Below, piece after piece: positions 1 to 5,854 of a DNA stretch of 8,287 nt. Location of the stretch: the NCBI GenBank assembly GCA_021810175.1, contig JAJZJJ010000099.1, positions 1 through 8,287 of the forward strand. The letters run 5' to 3'. The first letter of the stretch is position 1, and every line of letters begins with the position of its first letter. The DNA comes from Acidobacteriota bacterium. GTDB lineage: Bacteria > Acidobacteriota > Terriglobia > Terriglobales > Acidobacteriaceae. The notes under the pieces are model-generated. The model ran no database searches. It was not told the origin of the DNA and worked only from the letters and a program-made list of their open reading frames with translations. The position numbers and the translations under genes were made by a program.

Positions 1-202
1 GGGCGGCTGCTTTCGCCTTCGCTTCCATTTCGCCACCGGCGGCCGGCTACGGCAGAAGAATCGCCGGAGAATCGTCGGGCATCTTTCCAGAAAGGAACCG
101 CAAATAAGAAAATTCCAATCTGGAACTGGGCTGCCGCGGCCGATCACCGATTCCGCCCGCGGCAAACCGGCCAGGCACAGGTACAATCGAAACTTCAGGA
201 AA
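1..202. other. Region upstream of trxB, no supported gene
   Basis: I see no gene I can defend here. A plus-strand frame open from the window edge ends at TAA 105-107 and could be the tail of an upstream gene, but its 34 residues match nothing I know. Two inverted repeats are present: TTCCA/TGGAA with a 3-base spacer at 113-125, and GCCGCGG/CCGCGGC at 133-139 and 157-163 with a 17-base spacer. Neither is followed by a T-run, so they are not obvious terminators. They could be operator or leader structures for trxB. Confidence 0.4.
182..187 (+). promoter_or_regulatory. Candidate -10 element of trxB (TACAAT)
   Basis: TACAAT matches the -10 consensus at five of six positions and lies 15 bases before the trxB ATG. 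This would give a very short leader of about 8-10 bases holding only the AGGA Shine-Dalgarno (197-200). No convincing -35 hexamer is found 16-18 bases upstream, so the call rests on the -10 alone. Confidence 0.35.
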
Positions 203-1138
203 ATGTCAGATCAAATCCACGACACCGTCATTCTTGGCTCCGGCTGCGCCGGACTCACGGCCGCCATCTACACCGCTCGCGCGAATCTGAACCCGCTGGT
301 GCTGGAAGGCCACGAGCCAGGCGGACAGCTTTCCATCACCACCCTGGTCGAGAACTTTCCCGGGTGGCCGGAGGGCATTCAGGGACCGGAGCTGATCGAC
401 AACATCCGCAAGCAGGCGTCCCGTTTCGGCGCGCAGTTCCGCCTCGGGCACCTGGCCACAGCCGACCTGACCAGGCATCCGCTCACTCTGAATCTGGGGA
501 ATGAGACGATCCTGACGAGGACGCTGATCATCGCCAGCGGAGCTTCGGCGCGCTGGCTGGGACTGCCCTCGGAGCAGGCGCTGATCGGCCATGGCGTGAG
601 TTCCTGCGCCACCTGCGACGGCTTTTTCTTCGGCGGCCAGGAGATTGCCGTAGTCGGCGGCGGCGATTCGGCCATGGAGGAAGCGCTGTTCCTGACCCGC
701 TTCGCGTCGAAGGTAACGCTCATCCACCGGCGCGATCAGTTCCGGGCATCGCGGATCATGCTGGATCGGGTCATCGCCCATCCGAAAATCCAGCTGCTGA
801 CCAACACCGTGATCGAGGAAGTGCTGGGCGTGGAAGAGAAGCAGGTTACCGGTCTGCGTTTGCTGGATAAGATGACCGGCGTCGAGTCGATTCTCAACAT
901 CACCGGCTTGTTTCTGGGCATCGGCCATACTCCCAATGCGGCAATGTTTGCCGGCCAGCTCGATCTGGACGAGGACGGTTACATCAGGACCCACGACTTC
1001 GTCTTCACGCGCGTTCCGGGCGTGTTTGCCTGCGGAGATGTGCAGGACCGCCGCTACCGCCAGGCGATCACGGCTGCGGGAACCGGATGCATGGCGGCTC
1101 TTGAGGTGGAAAAGTACCTCGAAGAACACGGGCGCTAA
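203..1138 (+). CDS. trxB: Thioredoxin-disulfide reductase (TrxB)
   Basis: This is a low-molecular-weight flavoprotein that passes electrons from NADPH through FAD and a redox-active Cys pair to thioredoxin in the cytoplasm. At 311 residues it has the usual bacterial TrxB length. Visible in order are the N-terminal FAD site GSGCAG (12-17), the GGQL segment (40-43), the active-site CATCDG with Cys135 and Cys138, the NADPH-binding GGGDSA (152-157), the HRR motif with a following Arg (175-177, 181) that reads the 2'-phosphate of NADPH, and the C-terminal FAD motif GD (278-279). The first FAD motif has Cys14 where most TrxB proteins have Pro. The ATG at 203 has a close AGGA (197-200). The frame is open upstream to the window edge but offers no better start. 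The gene appears monocistronic, with a hairpin just after its stop. No thioredoxin gene is adjacent. Confidence 0.95.
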   Translation: MSDQIHDTVILGSGCAGLTAAIYTARANLNPLVLEGHEPGGQLSITTLVENFPGWPEGIQGPELIDNIRKQASRFGAQFRLGHLATADLTRHPLTLNLGNETILTRTLIIASGASARWLGLPSEQALIGHGVSSCATCDGFFFGGQEIAVVGGGDSAMEEALFLTRFASKVTLIHRRDQFRASRIMLDRVIAHPKIQLLTNTVIEEVLGVEEKQVTGLRLLDKMTGVESILNITGLFLGIGHTPNAAMFAGQLDLDEDGYIRTHDFVFTRVPGVFACGDVQDRRYRQAITAAGTGCMAALEVEKYLEEHGR

Positions 1139-1151
1139 CGCGCAGAAATAG

Positions 1152-1181
1152 AACAGGACCCGCAATCAGGCGAGTCCTGTT
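1152..1181 (+). terminator. Hairpin terminator after trxB
   Basis: AACAGGAC (1152-1159) pairs perfectly with GTCCTGTT (1174-1181). Inside that stem CGC (1161-1163) pairs with GCG (1170-1172) across a single C/A mismatch, leaving a six-base loop. It starts 13 bases after the trxB stop. The trailing T-run is weak (TTTC), so termination may be partial. Confidence 0.6.
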
Positions 1182-1290
1182 TCAGCTTCCGCATTCGGCA
1201 TGCGCGCCCACGCAAAGAGGCGCGGGCGATATCCGGGAAGCGACCAAACCAGCGTACTGTACAACCGTCCAGCGGACGGCATAGAGTGGG

Positions 1291-1332
1291 GACGCGGCTT
1301 GGCCGCCGAATCGCGCCGCAGGGCGTCTTTTT
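1291..1332 (+). promoter_or_regulatory. Terminator-like hairpin in the leader of the propeller lipoprotein
   Basis: GACGC (1291-1295) pairs with GCGTC (1323-1327), and TTTTT (1328-1332) follows directly, which is the layout of an intrinsic terminator. It ends 26 bases before the ATG at 1359. Inside it, GCGGC (1294-1298) can pair either with GCCGC at 1302-1306 (a tight hairpin) or with GCCGC at 1315-1319, so two mutually exclusive folds are possible. Another perfect hairpin, CCGTCC/GGACGG (1265-1279), lies just upstream. This may be an attenuator, or a second terminator if the lipoprotein promoter is downstream of it. No ligand-binding riboswitch class is recognised. Confidence 0.35.
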
Positions 1333-1358
1333 CCGCCGCCGGCCCCTCTAAGGACACT

Positions 1359-3011
1359 ATGCCAAATCCATCGATGCGTTCCGTCCGGACGATTTGCGCC
1401 GGGCTGTTGCTGCCGGCGATGGCCGGCCTGCTCCTGGCCTGCAATAGCCACCATCACCAGAAGCAGGCCCACAACTCGGATCCCGTCCCCAACAACGAGA
1501 GCCAGAGCATAACCACCTACCACGACAACCTGGCGCGCACCGGACTGAACGACCACGAGACAGTACTGACCCCGGCCAACGTCAACTCGTCGCAGTTCGG
1601 GCTGCTGCGGGTGATGCCGGCAGACGGCAAGGTCGATGCCGAACCGCTCTATCTTTCGAACGTGAAGATCGGCGGCAAAGAGCACGATGTGGTGTACGTG
1701 GCGACGGAACACGACAGCGTCTATGCCTTCGACGCCGACACCGGCAGGCAGCTGTGGAAGACCTCGGTGCTGGCCCCGGGCGAGAAGACCAGCGGCAGCC
1801 ACGCCTGCAGCCAGATCACGCCGGAGATCGGCATTACGGACACGCCGGTGATCGACCGGAACGACGGCCCCCACGGCGCCATTTTTGTGGTGGGGATGTC
1901 AGAGGACGCCCAAGGACACTATCACCAGCGTCTCCACGCGCTCGACCTGACTACGGGAGCGGAGCTCCCCAACAGCCCCACGGAGATCAGGGCGTCGTAC
2001 CCCGGCAAGGGCGCGGGCAGCAAAGGCGGCCGCGTGATCTTCGAGCCGGGCCTGTACGCCGAACGCCTTGGCCTCACGCTGATCAACGGCGACCTGTACC
2101 TGGGCTTTACCTCGCACTGCGACCAGGGCCCGTACACCGGCTGGCTGATGGGCTACAGCGAATCGACGCTGAAGCAGACCAGCGTGCTCAACCTGACTCC
2201 GAACGGACACGAAGGAGCAATCTGGATGTCTGGTACGGCCATGGCGGCTGACTCAAAGGGCAATCTCTATTTTCTGGATGGAAACGGCAGCTTCGACACG
2301 CACCTGAACGCGAAGGGATTTCCGGCGAACGGGGACTTCGGCAACGGCTTCCTGAAGGTATCGACGAAGGGCGGCAAGCTGGCGGTGGCCGACTACTTCG
2401 AAACCCACAACACCGTAGCCGAATCGAGGGCCGACCTGGATCTGGGCTCGGGCGGGACGCTGCTGCTGCCCAACCTGACCGACGCCGCCGGCAAGACGGT
2501 GCAGCTGGCGCTGGGAGCCGGCAAGGCGGGGACGATCTTCGTGGTGAATCGCCACGCGATGGGAAAATTCAACCCGAAGAACAACAACGCGTTGTATCAG
2601 GAGGTTCCGCGCCAGCTGACGCCTGTGTTCTCGATGCCCGCATACTTCAACCACACGGTCTACTACGGCTCAGTCGGCGATCACCTGAAGGCCTTCCCGA
2701 TTACGAACGCAAAACTGGCCATGAAGCCCAGCATGCAGAGCCGGAACAGCTTCCAGTATCCGGGGACGACGCCTTCGATCAGCGCCAACGGGACTTCCGA
2801 CGGAATCGTGTGGGCGGTGGCCAATTCTTCGCCGGCGGTGCTGTATGCCTACGACGCGGCCACTCTGAAGGTGCTGTACGACAGCAATCAGGCGCCCAGC
2901 GGGCGCGATCGCTTCGGCAACGGCAACAAGTTCATTACGCCGCTGATCGTGAACGGCACGGTGTTCGTGGGCACGCCGGACGGAGTGGCGGAGTTCGGGC
3001 TGCTGCACTGA
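1359..3011 (+). CDS. PQQ-binding-like beta-propeller lipoprotein
   Basis: This is a predicted exported lipoprotein of 550 residues. The N-terminus has basic residues, a hydrophobic stretch (about 11-27) and a lipobox LLAC with the lipidation Cys at 28, followed by a polar His/Asn-rich linker. The rest resembles the quinoprotein alcohol dehydrogenase-like propeller proteins frequent in Acidobacteriota. Propeller-type repeats are visible near 112-136 (ending AFDADTGRQLW), 192-202 (ALDLTTG), 483-508 and 525-547. Cys150 and Cys254 could form a disulfide after export. Substrate and cofactor are unknown: the family name reflects the fold, and no PQQ synthesis, cytochrome or dehydrogenase partner is nearby, so a structural or binding role is as likely as catalysis. 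I chose the ATG at 1359 because AGGA lies four bases upstream and the signal peptide follows. The frame is open from 1200, but the extra 53 residues look non-coding. It ends 16 bases from the convergent SRPBCC gene. Confidence 0.85.
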   Translation: MPNPSMRSVRTICAGLLLPAMAGLLLACNSHHHQKQAHNSDPVPNNESQSITTYHDNLARTGLNDHETVLTPANVNSSQFGLLRVMPADGKVDAEPLYLSNVKIGGKEHDVVYVATEHDSVYAFDADTGRQLWKTSVLAPGEKTSGSHACSQITPEIGITDTPVIDRNDGPHGAIFVVGMSEDAQGHYHQRLHALDLTTGAELPNSPTEIRASYPGKGAGSKGGRVIFEPGLYAERLGLTLINGDLYLGFTSHCDQGPYTGWLMGYSESTLKQTSVLNLTPNGHEGAIWMSGTAMAADSKGNLYFLDGNGSFDTHLNAKGFPANGDFGNGFLKVSTKGGKLAVADYFETHNTVAESRADLDLGSGGTLLLPNLTDAAGKTVQLALGAGKAGTIFVVNRHAMGKFNPKNNNALYQEVPRQLTPVFSMPAYFNHTVYYGSVGDHLKAFPITNAKLAMKPSMQSRNSFQYPGTTPSISANGTSDGIVWAVANSSPAVLYAYDAATLKVLYDSNQAPSGRDRFGNGNKFITPLIVNGTVFVGTPDGVAEFGLLH

Positions 3012-3027
3012 GAGCGGGCCTGGGCGC

Positions 3028-3501
3028 TCATCCTGATACAGGATCAGCCCCGGGGGCGAGAATCTCCAGGATGATTTTGTTGCGGTAGTCGAAGATCCGC
3101 TCGACCGACCGGCGGACGAAGAGTGCCCGGGCCACAGCGCCCGCGGGGCCGAAAGGCAGATCGTAGTCGACGCGGTCCCGCATCAGCGTGCCGCCCGGAA
3201 CCTCCTCAAAGGTATGCCGATGGCGCCATGCCTTATAGGGTCCCCGCAGCTGGACGTCGATAAAGTGGCCCGGCGGCTCAAAGGCGTCGATGCGTGTGCG
3301 CCAGCGGAACTTCACCCCGTAAAGACGAAGCTCATAATCGATCAGGGTCCCGGCGCGCATAGGGATGGGCGCCGGGGTAAGGATGCGGAAGCGCAGAAAG
3401 GGCGGTGTAATCCGCTCAAGATTGATCGCGTCCGAGAAGAAGGCAAAAACCTCGGAGCGGGGACGAGGAATCAGCAGACTGCGTTCAAGATGCCACGGCA
3501 T
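3028..3501 (-). CDS. SRPBCC-fold (START/polyketide cyclase-like) protein
   Basis: This small cytosolic protein (157 residues from the chosen start) has the SRPBCC helix-grip pattern: a first strand and helix (VFAFFSDAINLERITPP, about 18-34), a run of beta strands (about 52-115) including IDVQLRGPYKAWRHRHTFEE, and a long C-terminal helix (about 130-148) with the RRSVERIFDYRN segment. Proteins of this superfamily bind small hydrophobic ligands in a cavity. Similar short members are often annotated only as SRPBCC family proteins or found beside NAD-dependent epimerases. No ligand can be read from the sequence. The frame is open back to a TTG at 3567, but the domain starts right at the ATG at 3501, which has a GGAG 11 bases upstream, so I prefer it. 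It lies downstream of the aldo/keto reductase on the same strand, separated by 121 bases that contain a hairpin, so co-transcription is uncertain. Confidence 0.8.
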   Translation of the reverse strand: MPWHLERSLLIPRPRSEVFAFFSDAINLERITPPFLRFRILTPAPIPMRAGTLIDYELRLYGVKFRWRTRIDAFEPPGHFIDVQLRGPYKAWRHRHTFEEVPGGTLMRDRVDYDLPFGPAGAVARALFVRRSVERIFDYRNKIILEILAPGADPVSG

Positions 3502-3576
3502 GGGACAGGGTGCTCCGGAGTCGATGATATCGGCAGGTGCATGAAAGGGTGCAACCGGCCCGGCCAAAGACCGCGG

Positions 3577-3615
3577 CTGAACGAATGACGATGCCTCGAT
3601 CCGTCACTCGTTCAG
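3577..3615 (-). terminator. 14-bp stem-loop after the aldo/keto reductase gene
   Basis: The arms at 3577-3590 and 3602-3615 pair over 14 positions around an 11-base loop. The only non-Watson-Crick position (3585 with 3607) is A/C in plus-strand RNA but G/U in minus-strand RNA, so the structure is continuous only in the minus transcript. It begins seven bases after the reductase stop. No strong T-run follows on the minus strand (TCTTTGG further on). It could be a weak terminator, an mRNA 3'-end stabiliser, or a processing site between the reductase and SRPBCC genes. Confidence 0.5.
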
Positions 3616-3622
3616 TAGTTCT

Positions 3623-4516
3623 TCAGGCTGTGGCAACCCCGACGGCATCCAGTGCGGCGAGCGCTTCCGGCGGCAAATCCAGCGTGGCCGCCGCCAGGTT
3701 CTCGCGCAGATGCCCAACCGACGAGGTGCCGGGGATGAGCAGGATATTCGGCGACCGATGCAACAGCCACGCGAGCGCAACCTGCATGGGCGTGGCGCCC
3801 AGCGATGCGGCTACTTCGTCCAGCGCCGACGACTGCAGCGGGGTGAAGCCTCCCAGCGGAAAGTAGGGAACATAGGCGATGCCCTGGACGGCCAGCTCCT
3901 CAATGAAGGCGTCGTCGGCGCGGCGAGCCACATTGTAGAAGTTCTGGATGCAGACGATATCGGCGATGGTCTGCGCCTGGGCTAGTTGGCTGGGCGAGAT
4001 CGTGCTGAGGCCGATGTGGCGGATGAGACCCTGCTGCTGCAGTTCGGCCAGCGCCGTGAGCGGCTCTTCCAGCGGATCGTCGTTCGGCTCCGCGAACCCT
4101 CCGAGGCGGAGATTGACGACATCGAGGACATCAAGTCCGAGGTTTCGCAGGTTGTCGTGGACGCCGGCGACGACTTCCTCGCGGCTGCGGGCGTGCGGCC
4201 AGGATCCGTCCGCATCGCGTCGCGCGCCGACTTTGGTCACAATCACCAGCCCCTCCGGATAAGGATGAAGCGCCCGGCGAATAAGCTGATTGGTGATGTG
4301 CGGGCCATAGAAGTCGCTGGTGTCGATGTGGTTTACACCGGCGGCAACGGCCTCGCGAAGAACTGCGATGGCTCCGGGTACGTCGCGCGGCGGACCCCAG
4401 ACGCGTTTGTTGCCGTCCTGCCCGGCCAGCTGCATGGCTCCGTAACCCATGCGGCCGACGGTGGCCGAAGCGCCCGGAAAGGCGAATGTCCCGCCGAGAG
4501 TGGAGTGATTCGTCAT
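3623..4516 (-). CDS. pdxI: Aldo/keto reductase, YdbC/PdxI type (probable pyridoxal reductase)
   Basis: This is an NADPH-dependent (alpha/beta)8-barrel aldo/keto reductase of 297 residues. The sequence closely follows what I remember of Escherichia coli YdbC (PdxI), which reduces pyridoxal to pyridoxine in vitamin B6 salvage: GYGAMQLAG (24-32), WGPPRD (40-45), HIDTSDFYGPH (63-73), VTKVGARRD (93-101), LDVLDVVNLR (128-137), and later FPLGGFTPLQSS and LLIPGTSS. Of the usual Asp-Tyr-Lys-His tetrad, Asp65, Tyr70 and Lys95 are present. The His position in the following strand reads Arg137, as in the YdbC branch, so this is a subfamily trait, not damage. I chose the ATG at 4516 because GAGG lies six bases upstream. 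A TTG at 4528 would add four residues without a ribosome site. The gene is transcribed divergently from marR across 165 bases, so the MarR-family protein could also influence it, though the recognised operator sits on the marR side. Confidence 0.88.
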   Translation of the reverse strand: MTNHSTLGGTFAFPGASATVGRMGYGAMQLAGQDGNKRVWGPPRDVPGAIAVLREAVAAGVNHIDTSDFYGPHITNQLIRRALHPYPEGLVIVTKVGARRDADGSWPHARSREEVVAGVHDNLRNLGLDVLDVVNLRLGGFAEPNDDPLEEPLTALAELQQQGLIRHIGLSTISPSQLAQAQTIADIVCIQNFYNVARRADDAFIEELAVQGIAYVPYFPLGGFTPLQSSALDEVAASLGATPMQVALAWLLHRSPNILLIPGTSSVGHLRENLAAATLDLPPEALAALDAVGVATA

Positions 4517-4656
4517 CTGTAACCTCAATGGATGGGGCTGTACCCGGGGATTGGGAGAAACTCAGATCTTGGATGAATCAGTTCCGGGATCGGTTCCACG
4601 ATTCGGGTAGCGGCCGGCGGCGGGGCGAGGGGGAAGCGATTTCGCCTGCTGTCGGC

Positions 4657-4685
4657 TTGACAACTATCGTTATAACGACTAATGT
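4657..4685 (+). promoter_or_regulatory. marR promoter with embedded operator (site 1)
   Basis: A perfect TTGACA (4657-4662) is followed 17 bases later by TAATGT (4680-4685). The spacer holds a palindrome centred on CGTTATAACG (4669-4678), with a strong right half AACGACTAAT (4674-4683) and a weaker left half. The same 17-base element (4667-4683) recurs inverted in front of yceI with one mismatch. A repressor bound here would block its own promoter. With this promoter, transcription would start near 4692, almost on the second in-frame ATG (4694) of marR. Confidence 0.65.
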
Positions 4686-5155
4686 CCAGACAGATGAAAC
4701 CCGCGGCTCAATCCGGAAAGAAAGCTGGCCCCCCTCCCTGCCACGAGGAAACGGCCTTTCTGGAACTGCTCAGGACCAGCGACCTGCTGACCCGCGGCCT
4801 GGTGCCGATTTTGAAAGCCGAAGAGCTGTCCATGACGCAGTACAACGTCCTGCGGATTCTGCGGGGCGCGCCCGAAGGCCTGCCCTGCGGAGAAATCGCC
4901 AATCGCATGATCACCCGCGATCCGGACATCACGCGACTGCTGGATCGGCTGGAGAAGCGGGAGCTGATCAGCCGCGAACGGGAAAAAAAAGATCGCCGGA
5001 CGGTGCTGGTGCGCATCACATCGGGAGGTCTGAAGATGCTCAGCCGGCTGGATCAGCCAGTCCGGATGGGTCACCGGAAACAACTCGGACATTTGGGACG
5101 CGAACAGCTGCAGACGCTGTGTGGGCTGCTGCACAGCGCGCGCACGCCGGGCTAA
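4682..5155 (+). CDS. MarR-family transcriptional regulator
   Basis: This is a winged helix-turn-helix repressor of 157 residues, a normal MarR length. An N-terminal dimerisation helix (about 24-45) leads into the DNA-binding core: TQYNVLRIL (52-60), the helix-turn-helix around EIANRMITRDPDITRLLDRL (71-90), and the wing with the family's DRR signature at 104-106, ending in a C-terminal dimer helix (about 128-150). Three cysteines (20, 69, 147) are present, Cys69 just before the HTH, so a redox response is possible but unproven. No effector can be inferred. The inverted elements before this gene and before yceI suggest it represses itself and yceI. The ATG at 4682 lies inside the operator and has no Shine-Dalgarno. 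The ATG at 4694 (residue 5) fits the promoter better as a leaderless start, so the first four residues are uncertain. It is 74 bases upstream of yceI. Confidence 0.92.
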   Translation: MSRQMKPAAQSGKKAGPPPCHEETAFLELLRTSDLLTRGLVPILKAEELSMTQYNVLRILRGAPEGLPCGEIANRMITRDPDITRLLDRLEKRELISREREKKDRRTVLVRITSGGLKMLSRLDQPVRMGHRKQLGHLGREQLQTLCGLLHSARTPG

Positions 5156-5159
5156 AAAA

Positions 5160-5189
5160 TTTACCGCATTAGTCGTTATCACGAATATC
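5160..5189 (+). promoter_or_regulatory. yceI promoter region with inverted MarR-type operator (site 2)
   Basis: The element at 5168-5184 is the reverse complement of the marR-site element at 4667-4683, matching at 16 of 17 bases. Its strong half ATTAGTCGTT (5168-5177) is on the left here, the mirror of site 1, with a weaker right half. A TTTACC (5160-5165) and GAATAT (5183-5188) spaced by 17 bases could be the promoter, so the operator would again sit between -35 and -10. These hexamers are poor, so the operator call is stronger than the promoter call. Confidence 0.6.
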
Positions 5190-5229
5190 CTCAGCACGCT
5201 CTGAATCGAATCAGCAAAGGAGATACAGC

Positions 5230-5778
5230 ATGACCACCACCGCGACCGCCGTCACCACCTGGAACATCGACCCGGTTCATTCCGTCGCCGAATTCAAGGT
5301 GAAACACATGATGATTTCGAACGTGAAAGGGCGCTTCACCGGCCTCACCGGCACGCTCACCCTGGGCGAAGGCGATGTGACACTGTCCAAAATCGACGCG
5401 ATGATCGATGCGGCCTCGCTCGACACGCGCGATGCGCAGCGCGATGCCCACCTGAAGAGCGCGGATTTCTTCGACGTGGAGAAATTTGCGACGCTCAGCT
5501 TCCAGTCGACGGGGGTGACGCGGAAGAGCGACGATGAGCTGGAGGTGGAAGGCGACCTGACGATTCACGGCGTGACGCGCAGGGTGAAGTTCGCGGTGGA
5601 AGGCCCGTCCGCGCCGGGCAAAGATCCGTGGGGCAATATGCGGATCGGGCTGGCCGCCACCACGAAGATCAATCGCAAGGACTACGGCCTGACCTGGAAT
5701 GCAGCCCTCGAAACCGGCGGCATCATGGTGGGCGACGAGGTGACGATCACCCTGGATGTACAGTTCATAAAGGCATAA
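5230..5778 (+). CDS. yceI: YceI-family protein (lipocalin-like, cytosolic form)
   Basis: This YceI-domain protein of 182 residues forms an extended beta-barrel that in characterised members (for example Thermus TT1927b) binds polyisoprenoids. Family landmarks are WNIDPVHS (11-18), the segment ASLDTRDAQRDAHLKSADFF (62-81), the turn GDLTIHGVTR (108-117), and the closing strands with DYGLTWNAALETGG (151-164). The Escherichia coli protein is periplasmic, but this one begins directly with the first strand and has no signal peptide, so it is probably cytoplasmic. A strong AAGGAGA (5217-5223) six bases before the ATG fixes the start and predicts good translation when induced. It follows marR in the same direction, carries the shared operator upstream, and ends in a strong terminator. 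It is probably the main target of that regulator. Its role, perhaps quinone or isoprenoid handling or a stress response, is inference. Confidence 0.9.
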   Translation: MTTTATAVTTWNIDPVHSVAEFKVKHMMISNVKGRFTGLTGTLTLGEGDVTLSKIDAMIDAASLDTRDAQRDAHLKSADFFDVEKFATLSFQSTGVTRKSDDELEVEGDLTIHGVTRRVKFAVEGPSAPGKDPWGNMRIGLAATTKINRKDYGLTWNAALETGGIMVGDEVTITLDVQFIKA

Positions 5779-5784
5779 ACAGGA

Positions 5785-5829
5785 GGCCGCGGCTGGGCGT
5801 TCGCACCCTGGCCGCGGCTTTTGCTTTTT
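5785..5829 (+). terminator. Intrinsic terminator of yceI
   Basis: GCCGCGGC (5786-5793) pairs with GCCGCGGC (5811-5818), with GGG (5795-5797) and CCC (5806-5808) continuing the stem inside. TTTT (5819-5822) and TTTTT (5825-5829) follow. It starts seven bases after the yceI stop and lies before the convergent efp stop. On the minus strand the following sequence has only a weak T-run, so it mainly stops plus-strand transcription. Confidence 0.85.
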
Positions 5830-5854
5830 GGGTTCCGCTGCGGGACGCCGCCGG

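Noticed and set aside
1..28. Possible divergent minus-strand gene starting at ATG 28-26 (MEAKAKAA...)
   Set aside because: Only nine codons are visible before the edge. A GGTGG lies upstream, but this is too little to support a gene.
3..107. Open plus-strand frame ending at TAA 105-107 as the tail of an upstream gene
   Set aside because: Thirty-four residues of Ala/Gly/Arg-rich sequence with no recognisable motif, in a GC-rich context where open frames are common.
206..1165. Long minus-strand open frame (319 codons) across trxB
   Set aside because: It is the antisense shadow of a gene with complete TrxB motifs; its translation is Arg/Gln/His-rich without domains.
1203..1224. CGCGCC/GGCGCG hairpin in the trxB-lipoprotein gap
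   Set aside because: Six GC pairs in a GC-rich region with a ten-base loop and no T-run; not distinguishable from background.
1200..1358. N-terminal extension of the propeller lipoprotein to 1200
   Set aside because: It would bury the signal peptide behind 53 basic residues, and it spans the leader hairpins; the ribosome site is at 1351-1354.
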